Origin: Chitinophagaceae bacterium
GTDB taxonomy: Bacteria > Bacteroidota > Bacteroidia > Chitinophagales > Chitinophagaceae
Direction of reading: 5' to 3'
DNA: 64,000 bases
Assembly (NCBI GenBank): GCA_947451935.1
Contig: CANGBH010000004.1
Coordinates: forward strand, 20,948-84,947
In this document: piece by piece, positions 8,157 through 17,796 of the stretch
How positions within the stretch are numbered: the stretch's first letter is position 1
How the letters are laid out: each line of letters opens with the position of its first letter
Program-made: the position numbers and the translations under genes
The notes under the pieces: generated by a model
The model's database searches: none
What the model was told of the DNA's origin: nothing
The model's input: the letters and a program-made list of their open reading frames with translations, nothing else

Positions 8157-10562
8157 ATGAGAGAGTCGTCTGAAAGAAACAAAGAAATTTCAAAACCTGT
8201 TCGTGTTTTCTGGAAAGCATTCTTCTGCTTCTGGGGAGCCCTTGTTTTATTGATTCTACTTATTTATGTGGGCCTTTTTGGAAAACTCCCTTCAATACAA
8301 GAATTACAAAACCCTTCCATGATGTCTTCGTCTGAAATTTATGCAGATGATGGTACACTGATGGGGAAATTTTATCAAAAAGACAGAATTAATGTAAAAT
8401 ACCAAGATATAAATCAAAATGTCATACAAGCCCTGATTGCTACTGAAGACGAGCGTTTTTATCAGCACTCAGGAATTGATATTAAGAGCCTTCTAAGGGC
8501 CATATTTTTTCTTGGAAGCGAAGGAGGTGCAAGTACCATCACTCAACAAACTGCAAAAGCATTACTAGGTCAAGAGAGCAGAAAGAGTGTGATGCGCATG
8601 ATTGAAAAACTGAAAGAGTGGATTGTTGCAATTAGACTTGAACGGAACTTCACCAAAGAAGAGATTATTACGCTATACCTTAATATGGTAAACTATGGAG
8701 ACGAAACCTATGGCATTCGAAATGCTGCCAAAACGTACTTTCAAAAAGAACCTAGTCAACTCTCAGTAGAAGAATCAGCCGTCCTAGTAGGATTATTAAA
8801 AGGCAGCACACGCTATAATCCACGAAGAAACCCCAAAGCGGCCATGGCAAGACGCAACACGGTACTAGAACAAATGGTTAGAAATAATTTTCTAGATGAA
8901 GCAAAGGCAAAGTCGCTCAAAATACAGCCCATTGAATTAAAATACTTGAAGCTTGACGAAAATTCTGGGATGGCGCCATATCTCAGGGAGGTAATGAGAG
9001 AAGATATTAAAAATTGGTGTAAGGAAAACATAAACCCAAACACGGGTGAACCCTACAATATTTATAAAGATGGTTTGAAAATTTATACGACTATCAACCC
9101 AAGGATGCAAGAGTACGCAGAGATAGCGGTTTACAGACATATGCAAAACCTACAAAAGGTTTTCAACTCTCAACAGAACATTAAAGATGGCTCTGTTTGG
9201 AAAAGTAAAGAGGGAAAAATTGTACTAGAAAACAGCATCAGGCAAACCGATCGATGGAAAAACATGAAAGAAGATGGAGTGGATGAACAGGAAATAAGGA
9301 AATCATTTACGGAGCCTGTCAACATGAAAATTTTCGCTTGGAACGAAAAACGAGAAAAAGACACCATCATGAGTCCACTCGATTCAATTCGTTACCATAA
9401 GCAAATCATGCAGATTGGACTGCTGTCAGTCGATCCGATGACAGGTGAAATTAAAGCATGGGTTGGAGGTAGCAATTTCAAACGATTTAAATTCGACCAT
9501 ACAAATTTCAAAACCAAACGACAAGTTGGATCAACTTTTAAACCTATTCTATATACTCTAGGAGTCAAAAACGGATTTAAACCAGAAACCATTCTCCCCA
9601 ATGGTCCAATAAACATGGGCGGAAAGATGATTACAGGAAACGGTGGCCCTATGGCCATTTGTTTGGCCTTCTCACAAAATCCAGGTGCGGTTTATTTAAT
9701 AAATAACTTGGGAGTTGATAAAACCATATCCTTTGCCAAAGAATGTGGAATCAGAACGCCAATCCCCCCTTATCCATCAATTGCCTTGGGATCAGCTGAT
9801 CTTTCTCTATTTGAAATGGTTCAAGCATATACCATGTTCCCTGGTAGAGGTTTTAATGTAAAACCTTATTTCATAAGTCGCATTGAAGATAGAAATGGAA
9901 ATGTGCTCGTTAACTTTAGAACAGAAACCAAAGAGGTGATTAGCGAAACGGAAGCATATATTATGACCACGATGCTACAAGGCGTTGTTAATTTTGGCAC
10001 AGGCCGAGCTATGCGTGGGGCTTATGGTATATCGAGTGAGGTAGCTGGAAAAACTGGTACTACAAATGATAATGCAGATGGATGGTTTATAGGATTCAGT
10101 CCACAACTACTTTCAGGTGTATGGGTTGGATGCGACGACCCCTTCTTAAAAATGCTTTATACTTCAGGTGGGTCACAAATGGCAATGCCAGCATGGGCCT
10201 ATTACTACCAACAAGTCTTCAAAGACAAAAGTCTTAACATTGATCCTTTAGCAAGATTCATTGCTCCTGCCAGTATGCAAAATGACATCCTATTCGACTA
10301 CAATCAAATAAACAAAACTGATGAATCTTTTCCATCAGAAGGAATACCTATTGATGGAAAAGCAATTGAAATACCCATCAGTGATGGATCAGAAAAAATA
10401 GTAACAGAATCTCAAAAATTTGAAGACCCGAACCAAGATGTAGATTTAGAAAAAAACAATCCCAATTCGAATAAAGAACCAGAAGTGCAGCTGAATAGCG
10501 ACACTACTAAAAAAAGACGAAGCGGATTCATTAAAAGAATGTTCAAACGTAAGGATCAATAG
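8157..10562 (+). CDS. penicillin-binding protein 1A, bifunctional transglycosylase/transpeptidase
   Basis: An 801-residue class A PBP: one N-terminal transmembrane helix (about 19-40), a GT51 glycosyltransferase domain with EDERFYQHSGID and GASTITQQ, then a transpeptidase domain with the active-site serine in GSTFKP (about residue 459), an SQN motif (FSQNPGA) and KTGT (about 631-634). The C-terminus is a low-complexity, finally basic tail (KKRRSGFIKRMFKRKDQ). It polymerises lipid II and crosslinks peptidoglycan on the periplasmic side. Monocistronic by spacing; a TAGCTTTA near the start is a weak -7 candidate. Confidence 0.95.
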   Translation: MRESSERNKEISKPVRVFWKAFFCFWGALVLLILLIYVGLFGKLPSIQELQNPSMMSSSEIYADDGTLMGKFYQKDRINVKYQDINQNVIQALIATEDERFYQHSGIDIKSLLRAIFFLGSEGGASTITQQTAKALLGQESRKSVMRMIEKLKEWIVAIRLERNFTKEEIITLYLNMVNYGDETYGIRNAAKTYFQKEPSQLSVEESAVLVGLLKGSTRYNPRRNPKAAMARRNTVLEQMVRNNFLDEAKAKSLKIQPIELKYLKLDENSGMAPYLREVMREDIKNWCKENINPNTGEPYNIYKDGLKIYTTINPRMQEYAEIAVYRHMQNLQKVFNSQQNIKDGSVWKSKEGKIVLENSIRQTDRWKNMKEDGVDEQEIRKSFTEPVNMKIFAWNEKREKDTIMSPLDSIRYHKQIMQIGLLSVDPMTGEIKAWVGGSNFKRFKFDHTNFKTKRQVGSTFKPILYTLGVKNGFKPETILPNGPINMGGKMITGNGGPMAICLAFSQNPGAVYLINNLGVDKTISFAKECGIRTPIPPYPSIALGSADLSLFEMVQAYTMFPGRGFNVKPYFISRIEDRNGNVLVNFRTETKEVISETEAYIMTTMLQGVVNFGTGRAMRGAYGISSEVAGKTGTTNDNADGWFIGFSPQLLSGVWVGCDDPFLKMLYTSGGSQMAMPAWAYYYQQVFKDKSLNIDPLARFIAPASMQNDILFDYNQINKTDESFPSEGIPIDGKAIEIPISDGSEKIVTESQKFEDPNQDVDLEKNNPNSNKEPEVQLNSDTTKKRRSGFIKRMFKRKDQ

Positions 10563-10613
10563 AAACCGCTTAATCTAATAACAAATTCTCAATTTGTTCT
10601 TTTAGCAGAGTCA

Positions 10614-10643
10614 TTGCATGTTGAAATTGTTTAATTATCTTCA
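10614..10643 (+). promoter_or_regulatory. possible promoter of the HpaI-type aldolase gene
   Basis: TTG (10614-10616), 19-nt spacer, TATCTTCA (10636-10643), an imperfect match to the Bacteroidota TTG/TAnnTTTG pair, 27 nt before the ATG. Confidence 0.35.
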
Positions 10644-10670
10644 AAATCAATTACAACAAAACACAATAAA

Positions 10671-11477
10671 ATGCTGAAGGAGAAAATAAAAGCCGGTCAA
10701 CTGATTTACGGAACTGGTTATACTGCACTGACGCACGCATGGGCATCAAGCCTGAAAAAAGCAGATCTCGATTTTGCATTTATCGATACTGAGCATATTT
10801 CAATGAATCGGGCAGAAATGGCCAGAACATGTGAGCTATTAAAAGCAATAGGAATTGCCCCTATCGTAAGAATTTCATACGCAGACCCAAACCTAGCCTC
10901 CATGGCAGTTGATGCCGGAGCTATTGGTATTGTTGCACCCTACATAGAATCAGCTGATCAAGCAAAGCAATTAGTAGGTGCAGTAAAATTTAAACCACTC
11001 AAAGGCTATACGCTGAATCAACTCATAAACGGAATCGAGAAACCAACTGAAAAACTTGCCTCGTATTTAAATAATTTAAGCAAAGATCTTCTCTGTATTG
11101 CCAATATTGAAAGTGTAAAAGCAATGGAAAACCTAGACTCAATTCTGTCTGTAGAAGGCCTAGATGCAGTATTCATAGGCCCCCATGATCTTTCTGTCAG
11201 CCTTGGCGTGCCGGAAGAATACGACAACCCGCTATTCGAAGATGCTGTAAAAAAAATCATACAAAAAACAAGAAAAAAAGGACTAGCCATAGGAATTCAC
11301 TTTTCACAATCACCAGAAAGACAAATCAAATGGGTCAATGAAGGGGCTAATATAATTCTACATAGTTTCGATATTGCTCTATTTACTCAGAAATTAATTC
11401 AGGACATACAATCAATTAGAAAAGGAACGGGCGATACCGCATCCAGAATAATAAATAATGAAAACATAATTATATAA
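10671..11477 (+). CDS. HpcH/HpaI-family class II aldolase
   Basis: A 268-residue metal-dependent pyruvate aldolase. Visible features are the barrel core FAFIDTEH, VRISYADP (catalytic Arg), the substrate-loop motif APYIESADQA, a metal-ligand Glu in IANIESVKAM and Asp in GPHDLSVSLGVP. Members cleave 2-keto-3-deoxy sugar acids or 4-hydroxy-2-oxo acids to pyruvate and an aldehyde; the exact substrate cannot be read from the sequence. It precedes a secreted glycosidase-like gene by 53 bp, suggesting use in sugar or sugar-acid breakdown. Confidence 0.88.
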   Translation: MLKEKIKAGQLIYGTGYTALTHAWASSLKKADLDFAFIDTEHISMNRAEMARTCELLKAIGIAPIVRISYADPNLASMAVDAGAIGIVAPYIESADQAKQLVGAVKFKPLKGYTLNQLINGIEKPTEKLASYLNNLSKDLLCIANIESVKAMENLDSILSVEGLDAVFIGPHDLSVSLGVPEEYDNPLFEDAVKKIIQKTRKKGLAIGIHFSQSPERQIKWVNEGANIILHSFDIALFTQKLIQDIQSIRKGTGDTASRIINNENIII

Positions 11478-11530
11478 TCGAGAATCTTATTCCACCTTTT
11501 TTACATTACTATAAAACCACAATAACTTAT

Positions 11531-13897
11531 ATGGTTACTAAATATTCTAAACAGCTTAGTCTTATTATCGTATTTTTTTTCTTCATTACATCATCGATAT
11601 CTGCACAAGAAATAATTTTAAAGAATGTCACGATAGTCCAAGATAAAAAGAATATTACTCCACAAGAATTGGCCGCTGCATCTCTTTTGTTGGATGAAAT
11701 ATCGAATCGAATTGGAATTAAATTTAAAAACGCAGACCAACTACCTAAGTCTGGCGATATTATCTTGCTTAGAAAAAAGAGCACAACGAATACAATTGGA
11801 ATCACACTTCCTCTTGCCCCATTTATAGAAAATAAGCCAGAGTCTTACAGAATAATAAATCTTAAAGCATCTAGTCGTAATATTATCTTGATTGAAGGTG
11901 CTGATGAGCGCGGACTGCTTTTCGGCATAGGAAAATTCCTAAGGATAATAAAATACAAAGCAGGGGCATTTGGCCTATCTGAATCTATTTCAATTTCATC
12001 AACCCCAGACAAATCAATACGTGGACACCAATTAGGATATAGAAATACGGCTAATTCATATGATGGGTGGACAAAAAAACAATTTGAACAATACATCAAA
12101 GACCTCATTGTCTTTGGAACAAATAGCATTGAATCTATTCCCATTTTTGACGAAAAACAAAGTCCACACTTCAAGGTTGATCCGATGGAAATGAATGCAT
12201 ACATAAGTTCACTCTGTAAAAAATACGGATTGGATTATTGGATGTGGATTCCCGCACAATTCGACCTCGCTGACCAAGCTTTGAGAAAGACCTATCTTGA
12301 ACAATTTGAAAAAATATGCCAACAATCAGAAACCATTACTGGTGTATTTTTCCCAGGAGGTGATCCGGGTGATAACCCACCAGAAAAGGTATTACCTCTA
12401 CTTAAAGACTTGTACACCATCTTAATCAAATATCATCCACAAGGTAACACTTGGCTTTCTTTGCAAGGATTTACACCTGCACAATGTCAGGTAACCTATA
12501 AATACATACAAGAAAATAAACCGATTTGGCTTGGAGGATTAATCACTGGACCAAGTAGTCCAACCGCTGCAGAAACTAGACCAGTCCTTCCAAAACAATA
12601 CAAACTCCGCCATTACCCAGACCTCACCCATAATGTGCGCTGTGAATTTGAAATCCCTTGGTGGGATCCTGCATTCAACTTAACTCTAGGTAGAGAGGCG
12701 GTTAACCCAAGACCATTCCATTACGGAGCTATATATAATTCAATCGAATCATATATAGATGGATTTCTCTCTTATTCAGATGGTGTTCATGACGATGTAA
12801 ATAAAATTATTTGGACAGTAAAAAGTTGGGATAAGAATACAGGAGAAAGAGAAATACTCAAAGAGTATAGTAACTATTTTTTCGGAAGTGCTTTAGCAGA
12901 AAATGCTGCCGATGGAATTATAGCGCTTGAAAATAATTGGCAAGGACCTATTCTAGCGAATGGCGGAATTTATAGCACATTGGAAACATGGAAAATACTT
13001 GAAGCCAAAAATCCATTGTTGCAAAAAAATTGGCGCTGGCAAATGAATCTACTCAGAGCCTATTACGACGAATACACCCGCAAACGATTCATCTATGAAA
13101 CGACTTTGGAAAAGGAAACAGTTGCCGTGTTAAGTAATTCAGAGAAGATAGGCAGTGGCAAGGCAATAGATTCAGCACTTTCAATCTTATCAAAAGCAAC
13201 ACAAAAGCCTATTTTACCCCAAGTACACAAACGTATAATTGATCTTTGTGAAGCATTATACCAGTCAATTAATCTACAAACCAGTGTGCCAAAATATAAG
13301 GCATCAGGATCTGAAAGAGGCGCTGTATTGGACTTCTTAGATAGACCATTGAATAACATATGGTGGTATGAAGATGAATTTAAAAAACTCGAAGGGAAAT
13401 CAGAAGTTGAAAAAACAACGAGACTTAAATTAATGGCAAACTGGGAAAACCCATCACCAGGAAGCTTTTATGATGAGGTGGGAAATATAGGCAAGTCAAT
13501 CCATGAAATGAAAGGTGAAGACTGGAGAATGGATCCAACACTTAAGAAAAATTTGAATCCTGGATACGATTTTGCAAACAACGGATTTAGCAGAAGACGC
13601 TTATCATGGTTAACCAATATGCGTTGGCCATCTAAAATGGAGTATACTCAAATTGATACTAATGCAGAATATATAATCCGAATTAATGGTCAAGGAGACT
13701 CTTTCATTAACGTTAACGGACAAAAAGTTTCACCCTCTGTTTATAGCAAAAAAATCGGAGAATTCAAGGAATTCCCCATTCCAAAAGAGCTATATAAAAA
13801 CGGATCGATAACTATTACCTGGGATAATATCAATGAAGATAACATGAATTGGAGAGAACAGTCGAATGTTAATGAAGTTTGGCTGATCAAACAATAG
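11531..13897 (+). CDS. secreted glycosidase-like protein (GH20/alpha-glucuronidase-type N-terminal fold)
   Basis: A 788-residue exported protein with a typical signal peptide (hydrophobic run ending SSISAQ). Residues about 25-150 look like the alpha/beta domain that precedes the barrel in GH20 hexosaminidases and alpha-glucuronidases (LAAASLLLDEI ... IILIEGADERGLLFGIGKFLR). A TIM-barrel-like region follows with GWTKKQFEQYIKDLIVFGTN and GVFFPGGDPGDNPPEK, then a helical region and a C-terminal beta domain rich in Trp. I cannot assign a GH family or catalytic acids with certainty. It lies 53 bp after the aldolase gene and probably supplies sugars for the operons around it. Confidence 0.65.
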   Translation: MVTKYSKQLSLIIVFFFFITSSISAQEIILKNVTIVQDKKNITPQELAAASLLLDEISNRIGIKFKNADQLPKSGDIILLRKKSTTNTIGITLPLAPFIENKPESYRIINLKASSRNIILIEGADERGLLFGIGKFLRIIKYKAGAFGLSESISISSTPDKSIRGHQLGYRNTANSYDGWTKKQFEQYIKDLIVFGTNSIESIPIFDEKQSPHFKVDPMEMNAYISSLCKKYGLDYWMWIPAQFDLADQALRKTYLEQFEKICQQSETITGVFFPGGDPGDNPPEKVLPLLKDLYTILIKYHPQGNTWLSLQGFTPAQCQVTYKYIQENKPIWLGGLITGPSSPTAAETRPVLPKQYKLRHYPDLTHNVRCEFEIPWWDPAFNLTLGREAVNPRPFHYGAIYNSIESYIDGFLSYSDGVHDDVNKIIWTVKSWDKNTGEREILKEYSNYFFGSALAENAADGIIALENNWQGPILANGGIYSTLETWKILEAKNPLLQKNWRWQMNLLRAYYDEYTRKRFIYETTLEKETVAVLSNSEKIGSGKAIDSALSILSKATQKPILPQVHKRIIDLCEALYQSINLQTSVPKYKASGSERGAVLDFLDRPLNNIWWYEDEFKKLEGKSEVEKTTRLKLMANWENPSPGSFYDEVGNIGKSIHEMKGEDWRMDPTLKKNLNPGYDFANNGFSRRRLSWLTNMRWPSKMEYTQIDTNAEYIIRINGQGDSFINVNGQKVSPSVYSKKIGEFKEFPIPKELYKNGSITITWDNINEDNMNWREQSNVNEVWLIKQ

Positions 13898-13928
13898 AGA
13901 TAATGAGTGATTGGCTAATTAAACTATA

Positions 13929-14336
13929 CTAACGCAGGCGCTCCACCTTAACCTTGGTAACACCTCGCTTAGATAACCCAATCTTTCTAGCAGCAGACTT
14001 AGAAAGGTCAACTAATCTTGCATTACGATGATGCAACCGATCATTGACCTTTACAATTACAGAACGTTGATTTGATAAATTAGTCACCCGAACTCTTGTA
14101 CCCATTGGATATGTATTGTGAGCACAGGTCATTTTTTTCTGACTAAATCTTTCCCCGCTAGCTGTTTTCCTCCCCTCAAATTTGTCAGCATAAAAACTAG
14201 CAAACCCAACCGCAACATTAACACGCTTTGCGTGCCGATAGTTAACCCTCCCTTGTGAATATGACGCTACTTGTGTCAACAACATCAATGTTGTTACGAA
14301 TAGGAATAAGCATATGCGTGAATAATTCAATCTCAT
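13929..14336 (-). CDS. RlpA-like double-psi beta-barrel protein
   Basis: A 135-residue exported protein: signal peptide to about residue 28 (VASYSQG), then a short RlpA domain with GFASFYADKFEGRKTASGE, MTCAHNTYPMGTRVRV and VKVNDRLHHRNARLVDLS, the conserved core of the RlpA fold that in several bacteria is a lytic transglycosylase acting on naked glycan strands. It has no SPOR domain and no lipobox. It is convergent with the glycosidase-like gene and divergent from the dipeptidase operon, so it is transcribed alone. Confidence 0.88.
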   Translation of the reverse strand: MRLNYSRICLFLFVTTLMLLTQVASYSQGRVNYRHAKRVNVAVGFASFYADKFEGRKTASGERFSQKKMTCAHNTYPMGTRVRVTNLSNQRSVIVKVNDRLHHRNARLVDLSKSAARKIGLSKRGVTKVKVERLR

Positions 14337-14636
14337 TTAATATTATCTAGATAGCGTACGAAGTTATCAAAGTTGTATGACAGCAAATAGTTAAAGTATA
14401 GAATATTGATTTTCAGTATATTATATGGGAAAACGAACAACATAACAGAAGCACAATCTCGGAAAATTTTCAGCAAAAACTCCATCTACTATACATGAAA
14501 AGCTAAAACAACCAATATGGATATTTAAAATCATTAAGCAGCTAAATCTATCCTCCAAATAAAGCATGGTATACTTGAATTTCAAAGGCAATCTCATTAT
14601 CTTAGACATCATTACATCGGTGAACTGACAGTTATT
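14337..14636. other. 300-bp divergent spacer between rlpA-like and ddpX
   Basis: AT-rich, with no convincing ORF or structured RNA. It holds the candidate rlpA-side promoter at 14359-14387. For the plus-strand operon I see only weak candidates (TATACTTG near 14571 and TATCTTAG near 14599). Confidence 0.35.
14359..14387 (-). promoter_or_regulatory. possible promoter of the RlpA-like gene
   Basis: On the minus strand TTTG (14384-14387), 17-nt spacer, TAACTTCG (14359-14366), a one-base variant of TAnnTTTG, 22 nt before the ATG. Confidence 0.35.
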
Positions 14637-15344
14637 ATGTTGAAATATATTTTTTCTCTTTTTTCTATAGGATACATGCTTACATCAACTGGACAAACAA
14701 GTGTAGAACAGACTATTAAGATCACATCAAATATCAGCACATTAAAGCAGGATATTTCTGCTGACCCAAGTCTCGAAATGATTGAACTGCGAAAATATAT
14801 TCCAACAATTGAATATGACCTTAAATATGCCTCTACGGACAACTTTACAAAAGTTAGGCTTTACCCTAGAGGATTAAGTTCCACTTTTATGCGTAAAGAA
14901 GCTGCTGAAAGATTGGCAAAAGTTAGCAATGAGTTAGCACAAAATGGAATTAGGATAAAAGTGTGGGACGCCTATAGGCCCTATGCTGTTACAGAACAAT
15001 TCTGGGATCTTATCCACGACGAACGATATGTAGCCAATCCATCCAAAGGAAGTGGCCATAACAGAGGCATTGCAATCGACTTAACTCTAATCAACATCAA
15101 AACTGGAAAAGAATTAGATATGCCAACACAATTTGATGATTTTTCAGAAGGTGCACATCATGGATATATGAAGCTATCTCCTGAAAAAATAAAGAATAGA
15201 GAATTTCTTAGGGAAATCATGGAAAAAAATGGCTTCTTAAAATTTGACACAGAATGGTGGCACTACTATTTGCCTAACGGAGACAAATACAATGTATTGA
15301 ATATCCCATTTGATAAATTAAAACAATATGCTACTTCAAGATAA
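14637..15344 (+). CDS. ddpX: D-alanyl-D-alanine dipeptidase, VanX/DdpX family (M15D)
   Basis: A 235-residue zinc dipeptidase. Motifs: VWDAYRPY with the transition-state Arg, the zinc-binding SxHxxGxAxD as GSGHNRGIAIDLTL, and the catalytic Glu plus third ligand as DTEWWHYY. A hydrophobic N-terminus (IFSLFSIGYMLTSTGQ) suggests export, so it probably acts on peptidoglycan-derived D-Ala-D-Ala in the periplasm rather than conferring vancomycin resistance; no vanH/vanA genes are present. Its last 17 bp overlap the next gene (SDR), making it the first gene of a coupled six-gene operon. Confidence 0.9.
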   Translation: MLKYIFSLFSIGYMLTSTGQTSVEQTIKITSNISTLKQDISADPSLEMIELRKYIPTIEYDLKYASTDNFTKVRLYPRGLSSTFMRKEAAERLAKVSNELAQNGIRIKVWDAYRPYAVTEQFWDLIHDERYVANPSKGSGHNRGIAIDLTLINIKTGKELDMPTQFDDFSEGAHHGYMKLSPEKIKNREFLREIMEKNGFLKFDTEWWHYYLPNGDKYNVLNIPFDKLKQYATSR

Positions 15345-16107
15345 AAAAATTGTAATCATAGGAGGCACAAGTGGCATCGGACTTGCAGCAGCGAATTACT
15401 TTATTAGCCAAGGTGCTCAACTTATTTCAGTGGGCAAAAAAGATTCTGAAAACGCTGACATCAGCTCTAATCAACAAAACAACCATATTATATTTGCGGA
15501 CGCAACAAATGAAACTGTTGCAGAAGATTCTATAAAATATTGTATACAAAAATACAATGGCTTTGATGGATTATTGCATGTTGCAGGAGGTAGCGGGAGA
15601 AGCTTTGGTGATGGACCATTGCACGAGATGATTGTTGAGGCTTGGGATAAAACATTAACACTAAATCTAACCAGTGTAATGCTCTCTAATAAAGCAGCGA
15701 TCAATGCATTTCTTCAATTGGAAAAAGGTGGTGCAATCGTGAACATATCCTCTGTGCTAGCCAACCAACCTGCTCCGCATTTTTTCTCAACTCATGCCTA
15801 CAGCACAGCAAAAGCATCCATCATAGCACTTAGTCATACTGCAGCTGCCTATTACGCAAAGGACAATATCCGAATCAATGTTATCTCACCAGGACTAGTA
15901 GAAAGCCCTATGTCTAAAAGAGCATTAAGCAATGAAAAAATAATGGAATACATCAAAATAAAACAACCGTTAGAAGGGGGAAGAATAGGTCAACCTGAAG
16001 ACTTAACAGGTATGGCTGCATTGATGTTATCAGATCAAGGAAATTTTATAACAGGACAAAACATTTCGATAGATGGAGGTTGGTCGGTAAGCGAAGGACA
16101 ATACTAA
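15328..16107 (+). CDS. short-chain dehydrogenase/reductase (classical SDR)
   Basis: A 259-residue classical SDR with the N-terminal nucleotide loop GGTSGIGLAAAN, a catalytic Ser-Tyr-Lys set visible as NISSVLANQ followed by YSTAKAS, and the C-terminal SDGG-like IDGGWSV. NAD(P)-dependent oxidoreductase of unknown substrate. Translation is coupled to ddpX (17-bp overlap) and to the ROK kinase gene (3-bp gap), so a sugar-derived alcohol or ketone is a reasonable guess. Confidence 0.85.
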   Translation: MLLQDKKIVIIGGTSGIGLAAANYFISQGAQLISVGKKDSENADISSNQQNNHIIFADATNETVAEDSIKYCIQKYNGFDGLLHVAGGSGRSFGDGPLHEMIVEAWDKTLTLNLTSVMLSNKAAINAFLQLEKGGAIVNISSVLANQPAPHFFSTHAYSTAKASIIALSHTAAAYYAKDNIRINVISPGLVESPMSKRALSNEKIMEYIKIKQPLEGGRIGQPEDLTGMAALMLSDQGNFITGQNISIDGGWSVSEGQY

Positions 16108-16110
16108 GAC

Positions 16111-17010
16111 ATGAAATCAGTAACAAAAGCAATTGGTATAGATTTAGGAGGAACTCGCGTAAAAGCAGTGTTAGTTGATGACACTGGCAATACATTACAG
16201 GAGGTCATTTTGCCAACAGTTGACCAACATGGTCAATGGAAAGAGAGTGTAAAATCGGCGTTCAACCAACTCAACGAACATGTCATGGAAAGCGAATGTT
16301 ACATTGGGCTTTCCGCCCCAGGAATTCCAGACAAAAACAATAGATGCATTCAATACATGCCAGGAAGGCTTCATGGAATTGAAGGGTTTAATTGGAGTGA
16401 ATTTTTAGGTCGCGAAGTATTTGTTATAAATGATGCAGTTGCAGCGCTTTCAGCAGAAGCCCATTTCGGTGCAGCTAAAAACTGCAATGATGCCGTTATC
16501 ATTACCATTGGCACAGGGGTTGGAGGCGCGTTGTTGATTAATGGGAAAATATACCAAGGAGCATTTCAAAAAGCAGGACATATTGGTCACATGTCAATCA
16601 ATGTTGATGGCGAACCAGATATCTGTGGAATGCCTGGTAGCCTTGAAGAAGCCATTGGAAATTATTCAATCCAAAAAAGATCAGACGGTAAATTTTCTGA
16701 TACTGCCGAACTCATAGTAGCGATGAATAACGATGATGCATTTGCGAAAAGCATATGGATGAAATCTATGAAAGCGCTTGCAGTTGCTATTGCATCACTT
16801 GGTAACATTTTATCTCCCGAAAAAATCATTCTTGCAGGAGGGATTACAAAGGCTGGAAGCATATTAATTGATCCATTAGAAAAATATATCAACGAATACG
16901 ATTGGCGCATTGGCGAAAATCACATGCAAATAGAAATAGCACAATTCGGCGAACAAGCAGGCGCAATGGGCGCTGCGGCATTTTCATTTTTAGCACATAA
17001 AAACAATTGA
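16111..17010 (+). CDS. ROK-family sugar kinase with degenerate zinc motif
   Basis: A 299-residue ROK-fold kinase: N-terminal phosphate loop IDLGGTRVKAVLV, VINDAVAALSAEA with the catalytic Asp, ITIGTGVGGALL, and EKIILAGGITKAG near the C-terminus. It lacks a helix-turn-helix, so it is a kinase, not a NagC-type repressor. The usual CxCGxxGCxE zinc motif is altered to DICGMPGSLEE, leaving one of three cysteines. It presumably phosphorylates a hexose or aminosugar. It sits between the SDR (3-bp gap) and SIS (1-bp overlap) genes. Confidence 0.86.
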   Translation: MKSVTKAIGIDLGGTRVKAVLVDDTGNTLQEVILPTVDQHGQWKESVKSAFNQLNEHVMESECYIGLSAPGIPDKNNRCIQYMPGRLHGIEGFNWSEFLGREVFVINDAVAALSAEAHFGAAKNCNDAVIITIGTGVGGALLINGKIYQGAFQKAGHIGHMSINVDGEPDICGMPGSLEEAIGNYSIQKRSDGKFSDTAELIVAMNNDDAFAKSIWMKSMKALAVAIASLGNILSPEKIILAGGITKAGSILIDPLEKYINEYDWRIGENHMQIEIAQFGEQAGAMGAAAFSFLAHKNN

Positions 17011-17789
17011 TGATGAGTGAAATAAAAGAATATATCAACAAGGGCAGATTGATTTGTGACCGAATCGAAGCACAAGAAAAAGAAATCATGTTGGCAGCAG
17101 AATGGTTTGCCCAATCTATACTTGCTGGCAGAATGGTTCATGTGTTTGGTTCAGGCCACAGTAGAATAATGGTTGAAGAAATGTGGCCACGTTATGGCTC
17201 CTTTCCAGGATTCAATCCAATTGTTGAGCTTTCCCTAACCTTCCACAACTTAGTTGTAGGTGCTAACGGACAAAGACAAGCTATGTTTTTGGAAAATGTT
17301 AGCGGTCTCGCAGATCGAATATTGAGAAACTTTGTGTTAACCGATCAAGATACCGCTTTGATTATCTCTTCAGGAGGAACCAATATCGTACCCATTGAAA
17401 TGGCTGAGGGATTCAAAAGAAATAATATTAAAGTAGTAAGCATCATCTCAACACAACACGCAGAAGCAAGTCAGAGCAAACGAAAAGATGGCATAAAACT
17501 AGGCGATGTATCTGATTTAATACTGGATACTGGAGCACCAAAAGGTGATTCTATGATTCATATTGAAGGATTAGAAACGCCAGTTTCTCCCGGCTCATCA
17601 CTCGGTGGAATTCTTTTAATCAATTCAATCAAAGCAAAGATTGCATCGATTTTAACCAAGGCTGGGCATCCACCTACTGTACTGACTGCAACAAATATAG
17701 TAGGAGAAAAAAAGGCAACAGAACTTTTTGAAAAAGCCTACGACGAACACGCAATACGATTATCTAAACTATATCAATTCAAACAATAA
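17010..17789 (+). CDS. SIS-domain sugar phosphate-binding protein (UPF0309-like)
   Basis: A SIS-fold protein of 259 residues from the ATG at 17010, which overlaps the ROK stop by one base; the track's TTG at 17007 and the next ATG at 17013 are alternatives. Sugar-phosphate loops VHVFGSGHSRIMVEEM and LIISSGGTNIVPIEMAEG are clear. It resembles the UPF0309/sugar isomerase domain group, found near aminosugar genes in other bacteria. It may isomerise or bind the product of the upstream ROK kinase. It is not a GlmS or MurQ orthologue on length and motifs. Confidence 0.82.
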   Translation: MMSEIKEYINKGRLICDRIEAQEKEIMLAAEWFAQSILAGRMVHVFGSGHSRIMVEEMWPRYGSFPGFNPIVELSLTFHNLVVGANGQRQAMFLENVSGLADRILRNFVLTDQDTALIISSGGTNIVPIEMAEGFKRNNIKVVSIISTQHAEASQSKRKDGIKLGDVSDLILDTGAPKGDSMIHIEGLETPVSPGSSLGGILLINSIKAKIASILTKAGHPPTVLTATNIVGEKKATELFEKAYDEHAIRLSKLYQFKQ

Positions 17790-17796
17790 CAAAACG

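Noticed and set aside
11845-12204. 119-aa minus-strand ORF inside the glycosidase-like gene
   Set aside because: Antisense to a long, clearly coding ORF with a signal peptide; no supporting motif.
14637-15344. Vancomycin-resistance vanX
   Set aside because: No vanH, vanA or vanRS genes nearby, and the protein has an export-like N-terminus; a peptidoglycan dipeptidase role fits better.
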